Below the pieces are notes generated by a model, which saw only the letters and a program-made list of their open reading frames with translations, ran no database searches and was not told where the DNA came from. A stretch of 64,000 bases of DNA from Cryptomeria japonica (taxonomy: Eukaryota; Streptophyta; Pinopsida; Cupressales; Cupressaceae), in the NCBI RefSeq assembly GCF_030272615.1, contig NC_081414.1, positions 816,704,396-816,768,395 on the forward strand, given 5' to 3'. The translations under genes and the position numbers were made by a program. Numbering within the stretch: position 1 is the first letter of the stretch; the number at the start of each line of letters is the position of its first letter. Below are positions 11,893 to 22,829 of the stretch, in pieces.

Positions 11893-12122
11893 GTAATGAC
11901 AGATCAAGGCTGTATTATTAAGAGCTTGTGGTAGAGACGGGTTTCGTTCTAATGCCTGGAAATAATATTCCAAAGCCTTAGTATGTTCCCCATTACTCGT
12001 GTGGATAAGACCTATATTATATAATATATAACTTCGGTCATAGGGGTCAATTTCTGGTCGTATGGCTTCATAATAATTTTGTAAAGCTTCCGCATATTCC
12101 CCTTCGGATTGAGCTGACATTC
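11893..12122 (-). pseudogene. ycf3: ycf3 exon 2 (photosystem I assembly factor), plastid-derived fragment
   Basis: The 230-bp minus-strand segment has the length expected for ycf3 exon 2. It encodes 76 uninterrupted residues, [20 protein letters not shown] through to ALICHY, covering tetratricopeptide repeats of the thylakoid photosystem I assembly protein Ycf3. It is bounded upstream by the end of a group II intron and downstream by GTGCGGC, a group II 5' splice signal at 11886-11892. Exons 1 and 3 are absent nearby, so this is a transferred fragment and not a working gene. The open frame suggests fairly recent transfer. Confidence 0.9.
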
Positions 12123-12640
12123 ATTACGGTCGTTCATTCAATTGAAATGATCTCCGCTTCAAAACCGTACATGAGAATTTCACCTCATACGACTCCTCCT
12201 TTTTTTACAGAATAAGGGAAGTAATCCATTAAATGGACAAAAAAATAGTTTCTTATATTATGAATTAATAGGAACTAGCATATTTCCGATGAATCTCTAG
12301 CTATCCTTCTTGCAAAGATTTTTTTCTAAATACCAAGTATTTTAGCTTAGCACTATAAACATAACCTCTACCAATTTCTTTGTCCTTAACGCACTGTATT
12401 TTACGGGGATTATTCACTTCAACATTCTCCGATGGTTCTAGCGGTATCCGAAATACAAACGAGATGGATGTTTGTTGCCTCAACCATTCTAACTAGCCCT
12501 TCATTAAAAAGGTTTTGTGTATTATAACGAAGCATTTGTGTTGTCGATTTTAACGTGTAGTGCTTTTTCCCCTATGCATACCTATCATATAGATTTGACC
12601 ATTAACATCTATGTAATAGATATAACCTTTCGCTTAATAC
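12123..12640 (-). other. ycf3 intron 1 (group II), 3' portion including domains V/VI
   Basis: Directly upstream of exon 2 the minus strand reads a domain V-like hairpin (GTCGTATGAGG...CTCATGTACGGTT), then a domain VI-like stem ending in GAACGACCGTAAT, as in plastid group II introns. The rest up to about 12640 fits ycf3 intron 1. It would not be spliced in the nucleus. A 60-codon open frame inside it is not a gene. Confidence 0.75.
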
Positions 12641-13489
12641 TAGAATACAAATCCAAAAAAAATTCTATTTATGCATAATTTTTGCTTCATATGATTAACG
12701 ATCTTGTCATCTAGATTTTTATTACTATTATGACTATCCATGTAGGATTTTATCAAAAAAATTATGATGTTCTTAGAAACTAAAGAAAAAACTATATGTC
12801 GAATGTGGTCATTTCAAATAGTCTAAGGTAGATTAGATAGATGGATGGATGGACAAATAAATAAATAGACATCTGGCGATTAATTGATGAATCGATAGAT
12901 AGATGGTTAGACAAACAGATGAGCAAACTAACTGATGGATAGGTAGGTAGGTAAGTTGGTTGGTTGGTTTTAAGATTTTTTTTGAGTGAGAAACAAATTA
13001 ATTATATTAATTCATTGTTACATGTTTATTTTTCTTTGTAATTAATTATTTTCCTCTTCTAATAGTATTTGAACATCTACTTCAATGATTTTGTAACTAT
13101 TATTAATTTTATTTCATATAATTATTTTTGATATTTCTCTTAGACTATTGAACGTGCATGTTATGGGGCTTAGCTTAGTGACACACAATTTAAGAAAAGG
13201 AATTTCTATTAATCAAATAAAATTTACAAAAAATGAATAGACTTTATAAACCAAAAAAAAATAAATTATTTATACATAACTTTTGCTTCAAATGATTAGC
13301 AATCTTGTCCTCTACCTTATTATTAATCTTATGACCATTCATAAATTGTCACGCTCTTAGAAAGTATAAGAAACTTATATGTTAAATGTAATAATTTCAA
13401 GTATGGGGATAGCGCCCTCTATAAAAGTATAAGAAACTTATATGTTAAATGTAATAATTTCAAATGATCTAAGAATCTTTATTCTATTC

Positions 13490-14850
13490 AAGTACTTGAT
13501 CTCCTTATTTGATTTTTTTGGACTCTCATAATAACAAATAAATATATCTTAGGTGATATGAAATCACTATGTATGGTCATGTCTAGAATAAAATAAAAGA
13601 AGAAACTTATTTATATAAAATAACATGTTAGTAAATTGTTAGGAATGAAAAAAATAAACATAATTTTTAAAAGTATATTAGGAAAATTACAGGATTATAA
13701 ATATGGGGTTGAGAAAATAATAAACTCAAAGTGCTAAAGAAAAGTTAAATATGATCTCAAGGATAAATATATATTTCTAGTACAAGTACAAAGTTATTGT
13801 AAATGTTAAAATTGTAGCTTAATATGATTTAGGTAAAGTGACATTTTCTTTGAAATCTTATTTTGTTAAACTTAATTTAGAATGAACCATTTTAATAATA
13901 TATCTATTAACTTTTGAAATGCATAATTACACTTATTCATGAATAAATAAGTAACTAAATTAAATATTTCTAAGACCGTCCAAACTAAATCTTTTTAAGA
14001 TAGTTAAAAATTTAAAACTCAATCCATATAAACATGTAAAATTTATTTTCTCAATTTGTAAATCTAATAATTTTTAGAATAAAAGTATTTCTTCTACTTC
14101 CTCATCAATTCTCCAAACTAGGACCTCCCACTATATAACCATTAGTAAAACTCTATATTAAATTAAATTATGAGTAATCATACCTTAAATGGTGTCCCAC
14201 TCCACTTCTCAAACGCATTTATATACACCATGGAAAAATATTAAAAATATTGCATTATGCACACTTAGAGGATGACATCACATTACATTTAATGGGTTGT
14301 AATTATCTAATCAGACAACTCATTTGATAAGAAGACAAAATCAAATAATTGGTTTTTAAATTATATAGTCCAAATGCTGAGAAATGGATAAGGCAATTTG
14401 TGATGTATTATTTTATTGCTCATAATATTGCTTGTATTTTTTTTGTCTTGGGTTTTATATTGGAAGGTGTTTTATATTATATTTTTTAATGGATAGAAAA
14501 TCATGTAAGATTCTTATCTGCTAGTTTTATTCAATGTTGTGATACTTTTGAGCAAGGCTAAATTATTTCTTTGTTTGTGATTTTAGGTATTAAAGATAAT
14601 TAAACAAATGAACTTAAATATTTTATAATTAAACTATCAAACAAATTTTTTTTTAAGGTTTTAGTTTAAACTATTAGAGAAAGATTCTATTGATGCTTTT
14701 TATTTATTAAATTATTTTGATGTTTGATTAATAACATTTATATTTTTTATGAATAAGTGTGTTTGTATATATTAATTAAATATAATTATATATATTCAAA
14801 AGAAAAGATAGGACATAAGATCATTCAAAAAGCATAAAAAATTCATACGG
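13490..14850. other. AT-rich intergenic, nothing recognised
   Basis: Strongly AT-rich sequence without a domain-bearing frame, tRNA or clear repeat termini. Confidence 0.5.
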
Positions 14851-14859
14851 GCAAAGACT

Positions 14860-17800
14860 AGAAAATAGAATAACAATCACACGAGTAGAGCCCGAAAAGA
14901 AAAATAACAGTCACATGGGTAGAGTGCGAAAAGAAAACAAACAAAAATAACACGCCACTTAAGCAACGAGAGAAATCCTAGATGGCAGTGGAGGGGGACG
15001 CCTATCATCAAGTTTTCCCCATACATCAATGGTGTTTCGAGTGATATCAGGCAAGGACCACCCCTTGTAAGCAACAACTTCACCCTTCTCCTTATCTTTG
15101 TCATCAACACGAACTAGCAATATAGCTAGGGCCAATCTGGGAAACCCTTTAGAGGAATCTAGCCAACCACCACCACCACCACTAGAAGTCATCCAACCAT
15201 TGTCGCCACCAGAAGGTAGCCCCACACCCCCATAAGTCTACCCAGAGGCAAAGCCTCCACACAGAGGAGAAGCAAAGTGTTGTCGAGCCAAGCCACTCCC
15301 ACCACTAAATTGGTGGTGAGGATCGTAGGAACTAGGGGTCTAAGAACATCGAGCAGAAGAATTTCGGCCACATCGCTTGTCCCAAGGTGGGGACCGATTG
15401 TGGGAGGAAGAACTATCTGGAGGAACTCAAACCATAGTACAAGGGGAGGAACTCAAACCATAGTACAAGGGGTATTGCCCTAGTGTTCAAGAATCTCCTG
15501 GAGGTGAGCTACCTCCAACGCCACCATGTTGGCCTGCACTTGAATATAAAGCATCACATTATTACAAATACATGCTTTAGTAAAAAGTGAAACATTGGTA
15601 TCAATAAAGTTGTGAGAAAATAAAATAGCTCATTCATATCCTTCCATAAGGAAAAGAGAATCTCCACCCTTAAAGCATGTTAGATTTGGGTATATTTGAA
15701 AGGGGTGCAAGGTCAATCCCTTAGAATAACCATATATGAGGAGGATGGCTCTAGTCGAAAGGGGCAAAAAAAAGTCATGAATCCAACCCCACAATTTTTG
15801 AGCACGGTGATAGAACCTTAAAAGGTGTTTGAAAAACTCTAGTTAACCACAGAAAGGACACCAAGGGTCCATGATGCCCATATGTCAAGGTGGGGAGATT
15901 AGAGGCAAGCCTTGGAAAAGAATATACCAAGTTAAATGGGAGAGCTTAGGCTCAATGATAGTATATCAAAATTGTGAAATTGTTGCTACCAAACAAACAA
16001 AGGTGACTAAGAGTGCCACAAAAGATTCAAAGGAAGCACCATGGGAAGGCACAGAGAAACATAGTGGTAGCCAAAGTGCAACTTGTAATTGTAGAAAGCA
16101 ATGTAGGGAGACCAATGCCAGTCCTTGCAACATGGCTTCATAGAGGCAAAGCTGATAAAGTAATTTCAAATATCTCTTGATCTAGCCAAGAGAACTGATA
16201 CTAGGCTTTCATATCTTACTAAGAATGAAGATTCATCGAGGCTCTAGAGAATAAATCGTGACAAGTGAAAATGCCTCATTTATGAAACCATAAGGCACAA
16301 ACCCAAGGCAAATGGGCTAGGGGAAGCCCTTGAATCTAAATAAGTGGAGAATACCAAATATTATGTTGAATGAAATAAATACCATCTCAAAGCCAAAACC
16401 ATCCCACAAAAGCCAGGGTTAATAATTGCCCAAGCATGTTGGATACTTTTGGCTACAAAAGTGATTTCTATGTGAACAACATCTTTCATAACCAAAAGGG
16501 TTTGAAAACCAATCCCCTTCCAAGCAAGTCAGTTAGCTAGGTATCTAGAAGAAATATAATGCTTGAGGAGAAATTTTTCAAGTTTCATTGCCAGAAATGG
16601 CATGAAAAAATCAATTTGGCGCAAAGAGCCAATCCTTGATACTAGGTTGAGAGGAGCCCAAGACCACCAAACTCGTGTGAGAGACAACAAAAATCCCAGG
16701 AAACCTAATGATAACCTTTATGGTCTTCTAAATAAGCCCACAAAAAATCTCACAAAAGCTTTTTCTAGCTTCAAATAAGAGGCCTTGGAGTGAGCCCATT
16801 AAGAAGAAGAATAAACATGGGTGGATGTGAGAATTTTAGAGCACACCTTAAACTTACCAGCCAAGGAGAGTGGTGTGGTAATACAATAGGAAAGATTCTT
16901 CTCAATTATAGAAAGGATTATATTCCAAAGGCCAATTGATAAAGCCTAGAAGGCAAAGAGAATACCCAAAACAAAAAAGAATATCTATGCCCAATCCACT
17001 TCCACCCATACTAGAGAAACCAAGGTTGACATAGGAGAAAGGAATGTCTATAACACTAAGTTTCATGTCATTAAATGGAAAGAACCAAAACCTAAACAAA
17101 AGGTATTAAGGCATTGAAGGACCTCTTTGATGTTTTCCTATTCTTCAAGAAGTGTGAGAAAACAATCATCTACAAAATGGTCATTAACCGATTGGTTAGG
17201 TGACTTAGGAAGGGCTTTCATCTGACTTGTCCAAAAGAGATAAAATTAGCCAAATTATACCCAAAGCCTTCAATTGTTGTAACATATAAAGAGGGGGCAT
17301 GTAGACAACCCTAGCAAATGGAACAGTGAAGCCCAAAGGCTTGAGATTGGTGGCCATTAATGGTGATACATGCAGAGGCATCTCCAAAAGACATCTTAAC
17401 TACTTGAATGAAGTGTGGGGGCCAAAAATATGAGCACCCAACATAGGCAAAATGAAAGGACATTCAATACAATCATAGGCTTTGGCAAAGTCAATCTTTA
17501 GGAACAAGACTTGTTGTCAAGAACAACAGGCATGTTCCATGCCCTCCCAAGAACAATAATATTATTTAGGATGAACCACAATTTGATAAAGCCAATATAT
17601 TTAGGAAGGATAATTTGTAGGAGGAAATGTCAAATTTTCAAAGTCGAAGCCTTAACAATGATTTTGTATGCAATAGTGAGAAACGTGATTAGTTGATAGT
17701 TATATATGTCCTCTAGATCACCAGGCTTATTGATAGGGAGGATCTCACAAAAAAGTTGCACCTTGATTAGTAGGTTGGTAAAAGATGTTATAGTGGTCTT
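14860..17800 (-). mobile_element. Heavily decayed LINE-type retrotransposon
   Basis: On the minus strand near 17740-17380, broken frames give an RT N-terminal stretch (YQLITFLTIAYKIIVKA) and FLKIDFAKAYDCIECPFIL, a typical LINE reverse transcriptase motif. NLKPLGFTVPFARV follows. Near 15860 a DPWCPFCG motif resembles the zinc-binding C-terminal zf-RVT region. Many stops and frameshifts are present, so the element is dead. The endonuclease and ORF1 were not found. The left part (14877-15480), with Gly-rich frames, is not clearly LINE. Confidence 0.6.
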
Positions 17801-17905
17801 CCATACTTGTTCACACCCCGCTCTTGCCTACTATCAAGTCAAACAACTAAACTCCTTTGGAATGCTCCCTAACAACTTGTTTTCTCCTATTACTAAAAAA
17901 TCAAG

Positions 17906-18238
17906 CACTAGTACATTCGGGGCTAATTTTCGAGGGCCTATCATTGGGAGTTCGACTACTTTTTGTTGGATTGCCGACAAATGTAGCCATCGAAAACTCG
18001 TCGTCGGACTTCCTGATGATGCCATTGAACGTCAGAATTTCGACAAAACCATGAACTTTTTCGATGGATGCTATGATTGCTCCTCCAACCAAAAATGTTG
18101 TCGGATTACGGTCGGAATTCTGACCCTCCCCCACTACCATGCATCAACGATCGTCTGACAAGGAAGTGCCGTCGGACATACAACATCCTTGTCAGATGTT
18201 TCTTTAGTTTTCGTCAGAATTCTGACGTCATCAGATCC
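17906..18238 (+). repeat. CACTA left terminal and subterminal region
   Basis: The CACTA terminus is followed by an array of short motifs in both orientations: CGTCGGAC, CGTCAGAATTTCGAC, GTCGGAATTCTGAC (about 18111) and CGTCAGAATTCTGACG (about 18212), the last two near or fully palindromic. Such arrays are where CACTA transposase accessory protein binds in known families; that function is inferred here. Overlapping short frames on both strands are by-products. Confidence 0.75.
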
Positions 18239-19457
18239 TGTGGGTCCGATGGTTTGGCGGTCGGTGCATGAAAGCATTGCATGAGTTCTACTTTTAAAAA
18301 TTACATAAAACATTTTTAATTTATTTGATTGAGTCTTATTTGAAAAAAAGATTATCAATGATGTTTCCTTTCTCCAAGAATTGGATCTAGGATCTTTCCG
18401 TCAGATAATATGTAACATCCAATAACTAAATATTTTCTTTACAGATGCTTATTTTATTTAATCATTTGAGCCTGAATTATAATTTATATCTGTGCAGAAG
18501 CAGAAGATACAAGCTGAAGAGTCATGTGCAAGTAAATTTCCTAAAAGAAAGCAAGCAGGCATTATCTTGAATGACATGGAAACAATCTCATCAACTGCCC
18601 AGAAGAGAGCAATTGGAGAAAAGCAGAGGAAAGTGTTAAAGGGTGATAAATACATAGAGAGTATGCAATACAAACAAACAATGTCTGGAGTGTGTGATGT
18701 GACGTCTGTAAGTTATGTTCGGAGGGACTACTTGGTTTTGGAGTTCCTGGGAAACCTATTGGGCCACGCTTGGAGGAAATCAATGTGTTCATGCAAGGGC
18801 CACCTTTTTTCTATTATGAGAATGATGCTTTTGCACCAAAGGATATTTGGAAGACAATATCCAAAAATTTCTATAGTGTAGAACCAAAGTTGGTGGACTC
18901 GAAGTACTTTTCAGCTTGCAGAAGACCAAGAGGTTATGTACACAATCTCCCAATAGAAGGGCGATTTCAAGCATTACCTCTCCCTCCCCATGACTATTCA
19001 GGAAGCACTTCCTCAGACAAAGGACTATTGGCCTCCATGGGATCAAACAAAAAAATTGAATTTCATAGACACTAGACGATGTGGTAGTGTCCTTCGTGAA
19101 GAACTTTGTACTATAATTGAAAATTCACGAGGAAAACTACAAGATAGTGAATAGAAATACATTCTTGAAAAGTGCGAAGAATGGAACTTGGTTTGGGTGG
19201 GGCCAGGTCAGGGGGATCCTCTAGAGGTTGACGAGATAAAAATTATATTAGGATTTGAAAAAGATCACACTTGTGGAACTTCTTGTACGACTGATCGATT
19301 GCACTATTTGGGTAATGCATTCCAAATAGATATAGTTGCATACCATTTATCTATCTTGAAAACATTTTATCTTGATGGCATTAAAGTTCTTTCTCTATTT
19401 TCTGGTATTGGTGGAGTAGAGGTTGCTTTGCATCAACTTAAGTTGTGTTGTATCTGT
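18239..19457 (+). repeat. Arm 1 of the DRM inverted repeat
   Basis: This segment is repeated in reverse at 21577-22796. In the ~270 bp that I compared by eye (18490-18760) identity is about 95%. Homology starts at TGTGGGTC (18239), includes non-coding DNA and an intron 3' end before the first captured exon, and runs through the methyltransferase motif I region. The spacer between the arms is about 2.1 kb. Confidence 0.85.
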
Positions 19458-19610
19458 GGAAATATGTGAAAAGAACAGTCTTGTCCTTAATAGTTGGTGG
19501 ACAAAAACCCAACAAACGGGTAGGTTGATTCAGAGGGAAGATGTCCAAGATTTGAATACAAAAGTATTGGAGTTTTTTATTAGAGTTTTTGAAGTCATCT
19601 TGAACTAGAG
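18498..19610 (+). pseudogene. DRM-type DNA methyltransferase gene fragment (arm 1, longer copy)
   Basis: Broken frames match plant Domains Rearranged Methyltransferases. In order: a Lys-rich linker (18498-18710); GVPGKPIGPRLEEINVFMQ, then GPPFFYYENDAFAPKDIW; DSKYFSACRRPRGYVHNLPI; NLVWVGPGQGDPLEVDEI; LHYLGNAFQIDIVAYHLS; KVLSLFSGIGGVEVAL (motif I, SAM binding); and SWWTKTQQTGRLIQREDVQD. The LGNxFQxDTVAYHL motif before motif I is the permuted order characteristic of DRM. A frameshift near 18720, a TAG near 19150 and a small deletion near 19435 disable it. The PCN catalytic motif (motif IV) is not present. An intron 3' end (TGTGCAG at about 18497) shows genomic, not cDNA, capture. It cannot encode a working enzyme, but its RNA could pair with arm 2 or with the host DRM mRNA. 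Confidence 0.85.
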
Positions 19611-20710
19611 TTATCGTTGCTGCATTTGAACTCTTTTAACACTTCAAACTTTGCCTTATGTGATTTACCTGCTTACTCTGTTGTAGATGATGCCAATCTC
19701 AATCCCTTAATGCCATTATCTGCTCTTCAGTATTGCTGGCTAGAAGACTGCCACATACTGAATGAGAGAAGGAGGACAAGTGCAAGTGATATAAATACAC
19801 AATTATTCATATTATTGAAGACAAAACTAGTCGGCCATAATTTTAGGCAATATTAGGTTGGTCCTAATTGAATTTGACATATTTTTTTTTGAAATTTCAG
19901 TAATTGTGTAACAATTTACATCATGTTTTTATTGCAAAACTCTTTTTCCATTACTTTCTACCCTTGTTCGACACTTTTCAAAAGAACTTTAGCTAGCGAA
20001 TATCAATCCTGATTGTGGCATACCAGTAGAAGTGATCAAATCATTGAAGGTAGGGTAAAATGCTCCAAAATTGAAGAGATTTTTCTTTACTATATTTTTA
20101 ATGCATGTCAAATTCCTTCCTAAGGAAAATGGTTTACCAAAGCTCAGGTTACCAGCAACTCTCCACATTTTCTGCAACTTGCCATTGTCGCTTCTCAAGG
20201 AGAGGCAAATGATCTAGGAGGATCTGACACTTTGATGGATTTGAATAAAATGGTAGTACTTCATTACATATATTTCTTCACTATTACCTTTAGTACATTG
20301 CCTAAAACACGTGTTCACATTGTAGCACTCTTAACTCCACTTCGTTTTAATCTCACAACTTTGACAATGACAATGCTATTTTCATTTACAATTTTTCAAG
20401 AAAATAAAAAGACACGGGACATGAATGGACAAAAAGTGAGTGGTTGCAGGTCATGTAACTTCCATGACACTCATCTTTACTCTTGTATAATAATGTAATA
20501 CAATTGTTCCTAGGCAGAAGAATATAAGACTAAAAAAGATAGACACTTGTCAAAGACTTTTGCATAAACAATCTTGCAACCTACAGTTTTAGCACAGTGT
20601 CTTCTCATTCTTGAATCTCTCTTGTTGTGTGACACTGATATGTTCTCTCTTATACATTTGTATTTATTTTTATGTGTTTTCTATACCCGAGCCCTAGATT
20701 ACTAACATAG
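19610..20710. other. Spacer of the inverted repeat, no gene identified
   Basis: Short open frames (19617-19856 plus, 19989-20198 minus) show no recognised domain. The sequence is AT-rich. It may include further captured intron or unrelated sequence. Confidence 0.4.
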
Positions 20711-21554
20711 TGTTAACCATTATGTTCTACAACAGGTTTCTGTTTCATAACTTCAAATAAACATCACTCAGAGTGAGTCCAACCTATTATAGCCAGGTAC
20801 CATTTTCAGACCTTGGTTTGTTGAAACAGTAGCTAGCCCAGATACCTATTGTATGCACTTGTATTATCCTCTATTTAAATATGTCATTGGGCTAGACCCA
20901 AAATGTAATGTGGAAGTCATCTTAAATTGGGCTAGACCCAAATGTGGCATGATAAAGGAATTCAATGTGTCATTGGGCTGGGCCCAAAATGTAACGTGCT
21001 AAGGGAAATTAAACAACTATTGGGCTAGACCCAATATCCAACATGGGAATATAGAATAATAATTTATTACTATTTGCAAGCCGACTTGGGGGTGATTAGC
21101 TCCTAAGGTTGGTATATAATGCTCCAAGATGAAGTCATTTGGAGACACAACACAATTCATATTTCTTCTATCTGTTGTGCTAGCAGTGATTCTCTCTAAT
21201 GCGAACTTGTGCAAGGTGATTATGCAAGGTTGAAGATAACAAAGTTGTCAAAGTATCTTGTGCAAATCAAATCAAGACTTCTGCTGATCTGCTTTATCAT
21301 CTGCTGTTAAAGGGTTGCATTCAACACTGATTTCTTGAACTGAAATCTGAGATAAGTCTTGTAAACTATCTACATTTGAGATAATACATAACATATTTAA
21401 AGGATGGGTTTTTCACCTCCAGGAGGGAGGTTTTCCCAAGGTATTGGTGTCTTGTGGCTTGTGTTTTATTGTTGTTACTATTCTTGTGTCTTGTGTTTTA
21501 TTGCTATTACTATTTATACATAGTCTGATTATAATCAAATTGGTTACATTAACA
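20711..21554 (+). mobile_element. Copia-like LTR (probably solo) in the inverted-repeat spacer
   Basis: It begins TGTTAACC and ends TTAACA. Near the 3' end it carries a motif typical of Ty1/copia LTRs of conifers (TTTTTCACCTCCAGG, then GGGAGGTTTTCCCAAGG). No target duplication or PBS is evident, so the boundaries are tentative. It abuts arm 2 near 21577 and may have displaced the rest of the captured exon there. Confidence 0.5.
20886..21034. promoter_or_regulatory. Array of four TTGGGCTAGACCCAA near-palindromes
   Basis: Copies lie at about 20886, 20927, 20972 (variant TTGGGCTGGGCCCAA) and 21019, spaced 41-47 bases apart, inside the LTR-like segment. Each contains TGGGCY, the core of plant site II elements recognised by TCP factors. 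The spacing and palindromy suggest a protein-binding enhancer array or simple LTR repeats. The regulatory role is inferred. Confidence 0.4.
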
Positions 21555-21572
21555 TATGATTTCTATTACTAT

Positions 21573-22542
21573 TTATACACAACTTAAATGTATCCCAAGT
21601 CTATGCAAATCAACCTCTACTCCACCAATACCAAAAAATAGAGAAAGAACTTTAATGCTATCAGGATAAAATTCTTTTAGGACAGATAAATGGTATGCAA
21701 CTGTATCTATTTGGAATGCATTACCCAAATAGTGCAATCGATCAGTCGCACTAGAATTTCCACGAGTGTGACATTTTTTAAATCCTAATATAATTTTTAT
21801 CTCGTCAACCTCTAGAGGAGCCACCTGACCTGGCCCCACCCAAACCAAGTTCCATTCTTCACACTTTTCAAGAATGTATTTTTGTTCACTATCTTGCAGT
21901 TTCCCTTGTGAATTTTCAATTATAGTATAGAGTTCTTCATGAAGGGAACTACCACATCGTCTAGAGTCTATGTAATTCAATTTTTTTGTTTGATCCCATG
22001 GAGGCCAATATTCCTTTGTCCGAGGAAGTGCTTCCTAAATAGTCATGGGGGGGAGAGGTAATGCTTGAAACCACCCTTCTATTGGGAGATTGTGTACATA
22101 ACCTCTTGGTCTTTTGGAAGCTGAAAAGTACTTCGAGTCCACCAACTCTGGTTCCACACTATAGAAATTTTTGGATATTGTCTTCCAAATATCCTTTGGT
22201 GCAAAATCATCATTCTCATAATAGAAAAAGGTGGCCCTTGCATGAACACATTGATTTCCTCCAAGTGTGGCCCAATAGGTTTCCCAGGAACTCCAAAACT
22301 AGTTAGTCCTTCCGAACATAAATTACAGACATCACATCACACACTCTAGACATTGTATGTTTGTATTGCATACTCTCTATGTATTTATCGCCCTTTAACA
22401 CTTTCCTCTGCTTTTCTCCAATTGCTCTCTTATGGGTAGCTGATGAGCTTGTTTCCATGTCATTCAAGATAATGCCTGCATGCTTTCTTTTAGGAAATTT
22501 ACTTGCACATGACTCTTCAGCTTGTATCTTCTGCTTCTGCAC
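21573..22542 (-). pseudogene. DRM-type DNA methyltransferase gene fragment (arm 2)
   Basis: Minus-strand frames repeat the arm 1 gene fragment: a Lys-rich linker (22542-22303), the VFMQGPPF region (about 22250), and an intact stretch 21980-21573 with NLVWVGPGQVAPLEVDEIKI, LHYLGNAFQIDTVAYHLSVL, KVLSLFFGIGGVEVDLHRLG and IHLSCV. This arm keeps bases lost from arm 1 (the LHRLGIHL segment) and lacks the TAG seen there, so neither arm is a simple recent copy of the other. Several frameshifts remain. The catalytic PCN region is absent. Confidence 0.85.
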
Positions 22543-22796
22543 AGATATAAATTACAATTCAGGCTCAGATGATTAAATAAAATAAGCATCTGTAAAGAAA
22601 AGATTTAGTCATTGGATGTTACATATTATCTGACGGAAAGATCCTAGATCCAATTCTTGGAGAAAGGAAACATCATTGATAATCTTTTTTTTCAAATAAG
22701 ACTCAATCAAATAAATTAAAAATGTTTTATGTAATTTTTAAAAGTAGAACTCATGTAATGCTTTCATGCACCGATGGCCAAACCGTCAGACCCACA
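21577..22796 (-). repeat. Arm 2 of the DRM inverted repeat
   Basis: Reverse-oriented copy of 18239-19457, ending at a GACCCACA sequence (about 22789-22796) that mirrors the start of arm 1. Its inner end at about 21577 stops within the codons after motif I, where the LTR-like sequence begins. Confidence 0.85.
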
Positions 22797-22829
22797 ACAT
22801 TATCATCAATGCAATTTTGTGGTTAGATG

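Larger units (their letters stand above)
11155..12640. other. Organelle-derived nuclear insertion (plastid part plus unresolved part)
   Basis: The insertion lies inside the first unit of the direct repeat. The ~11840-12640 part is plastid sequence in minus orientation: ycf3 intron 1, exon 2, start of intron 2. The ~11155-11840 part is not typical of the ycf3 intron. It holds two tRNA-like T-arm motifs, a TCTATACGTAACA inverted repeat (about 11599-11612 against 11711-11723) and a duplicated TTTTGCC...GCTATCCGCT block (about 11468 and 11520). It may be mitochondrial or a rearranged plastid segment. Boundaries are placed by comparison with unit 2 of the flanking repeat and are approximate. Confidence 0.75.
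10840..13490. repeat. Direct repeat of ~0.65 kb; first copy interrupted by organellar DNA
   Basis: Unit 1 is about 10560-11155 plus 12640-12830. Unit 2 is about 12830-13490. Shared blocks in order: GATA/GATG minisatellite, GGTAGGTAGGTA with GGTTGGTTGG, TTCATTGTTACAT, TAGTATTTG...CATCTACTT, GGGGCTTAGCTTAGT with ACACACAATTTAAGAA, then (after the interruption in unit 1) TTTGCTTCA-ATGATTA and an ATATGT-AAATGT block before the next minisatellite. Part of this unit (TAGTATTTGGGCATCTACTTTAA) also occurs at about 10425-10475. Unit 2 holds its own internal ~64-bp tandem duplication at about 13350-13465. Confidence 0.75.

Noticed and set aside
11893..12122. ycf3 as a functional gene
   Set aside because: Only exon 2 and flanking intron are present, in nuclear repeats; exons 1 and 3 are missing.
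15100..15250. Gly-rich minus-strand frame (LPSGGDNGWMTSSGGGGG) as a structural protein
   Set aside because: Short, from a CCACCACCA-type simple stretch beside decayed LINE sequence; no supporting features.
17706..18158. 150-codon plus-strand frame across the left CACTA end
   Set aside because: It spans the transposon boundary and runs antisense through decayed LINE sequence; no recognisable domain.
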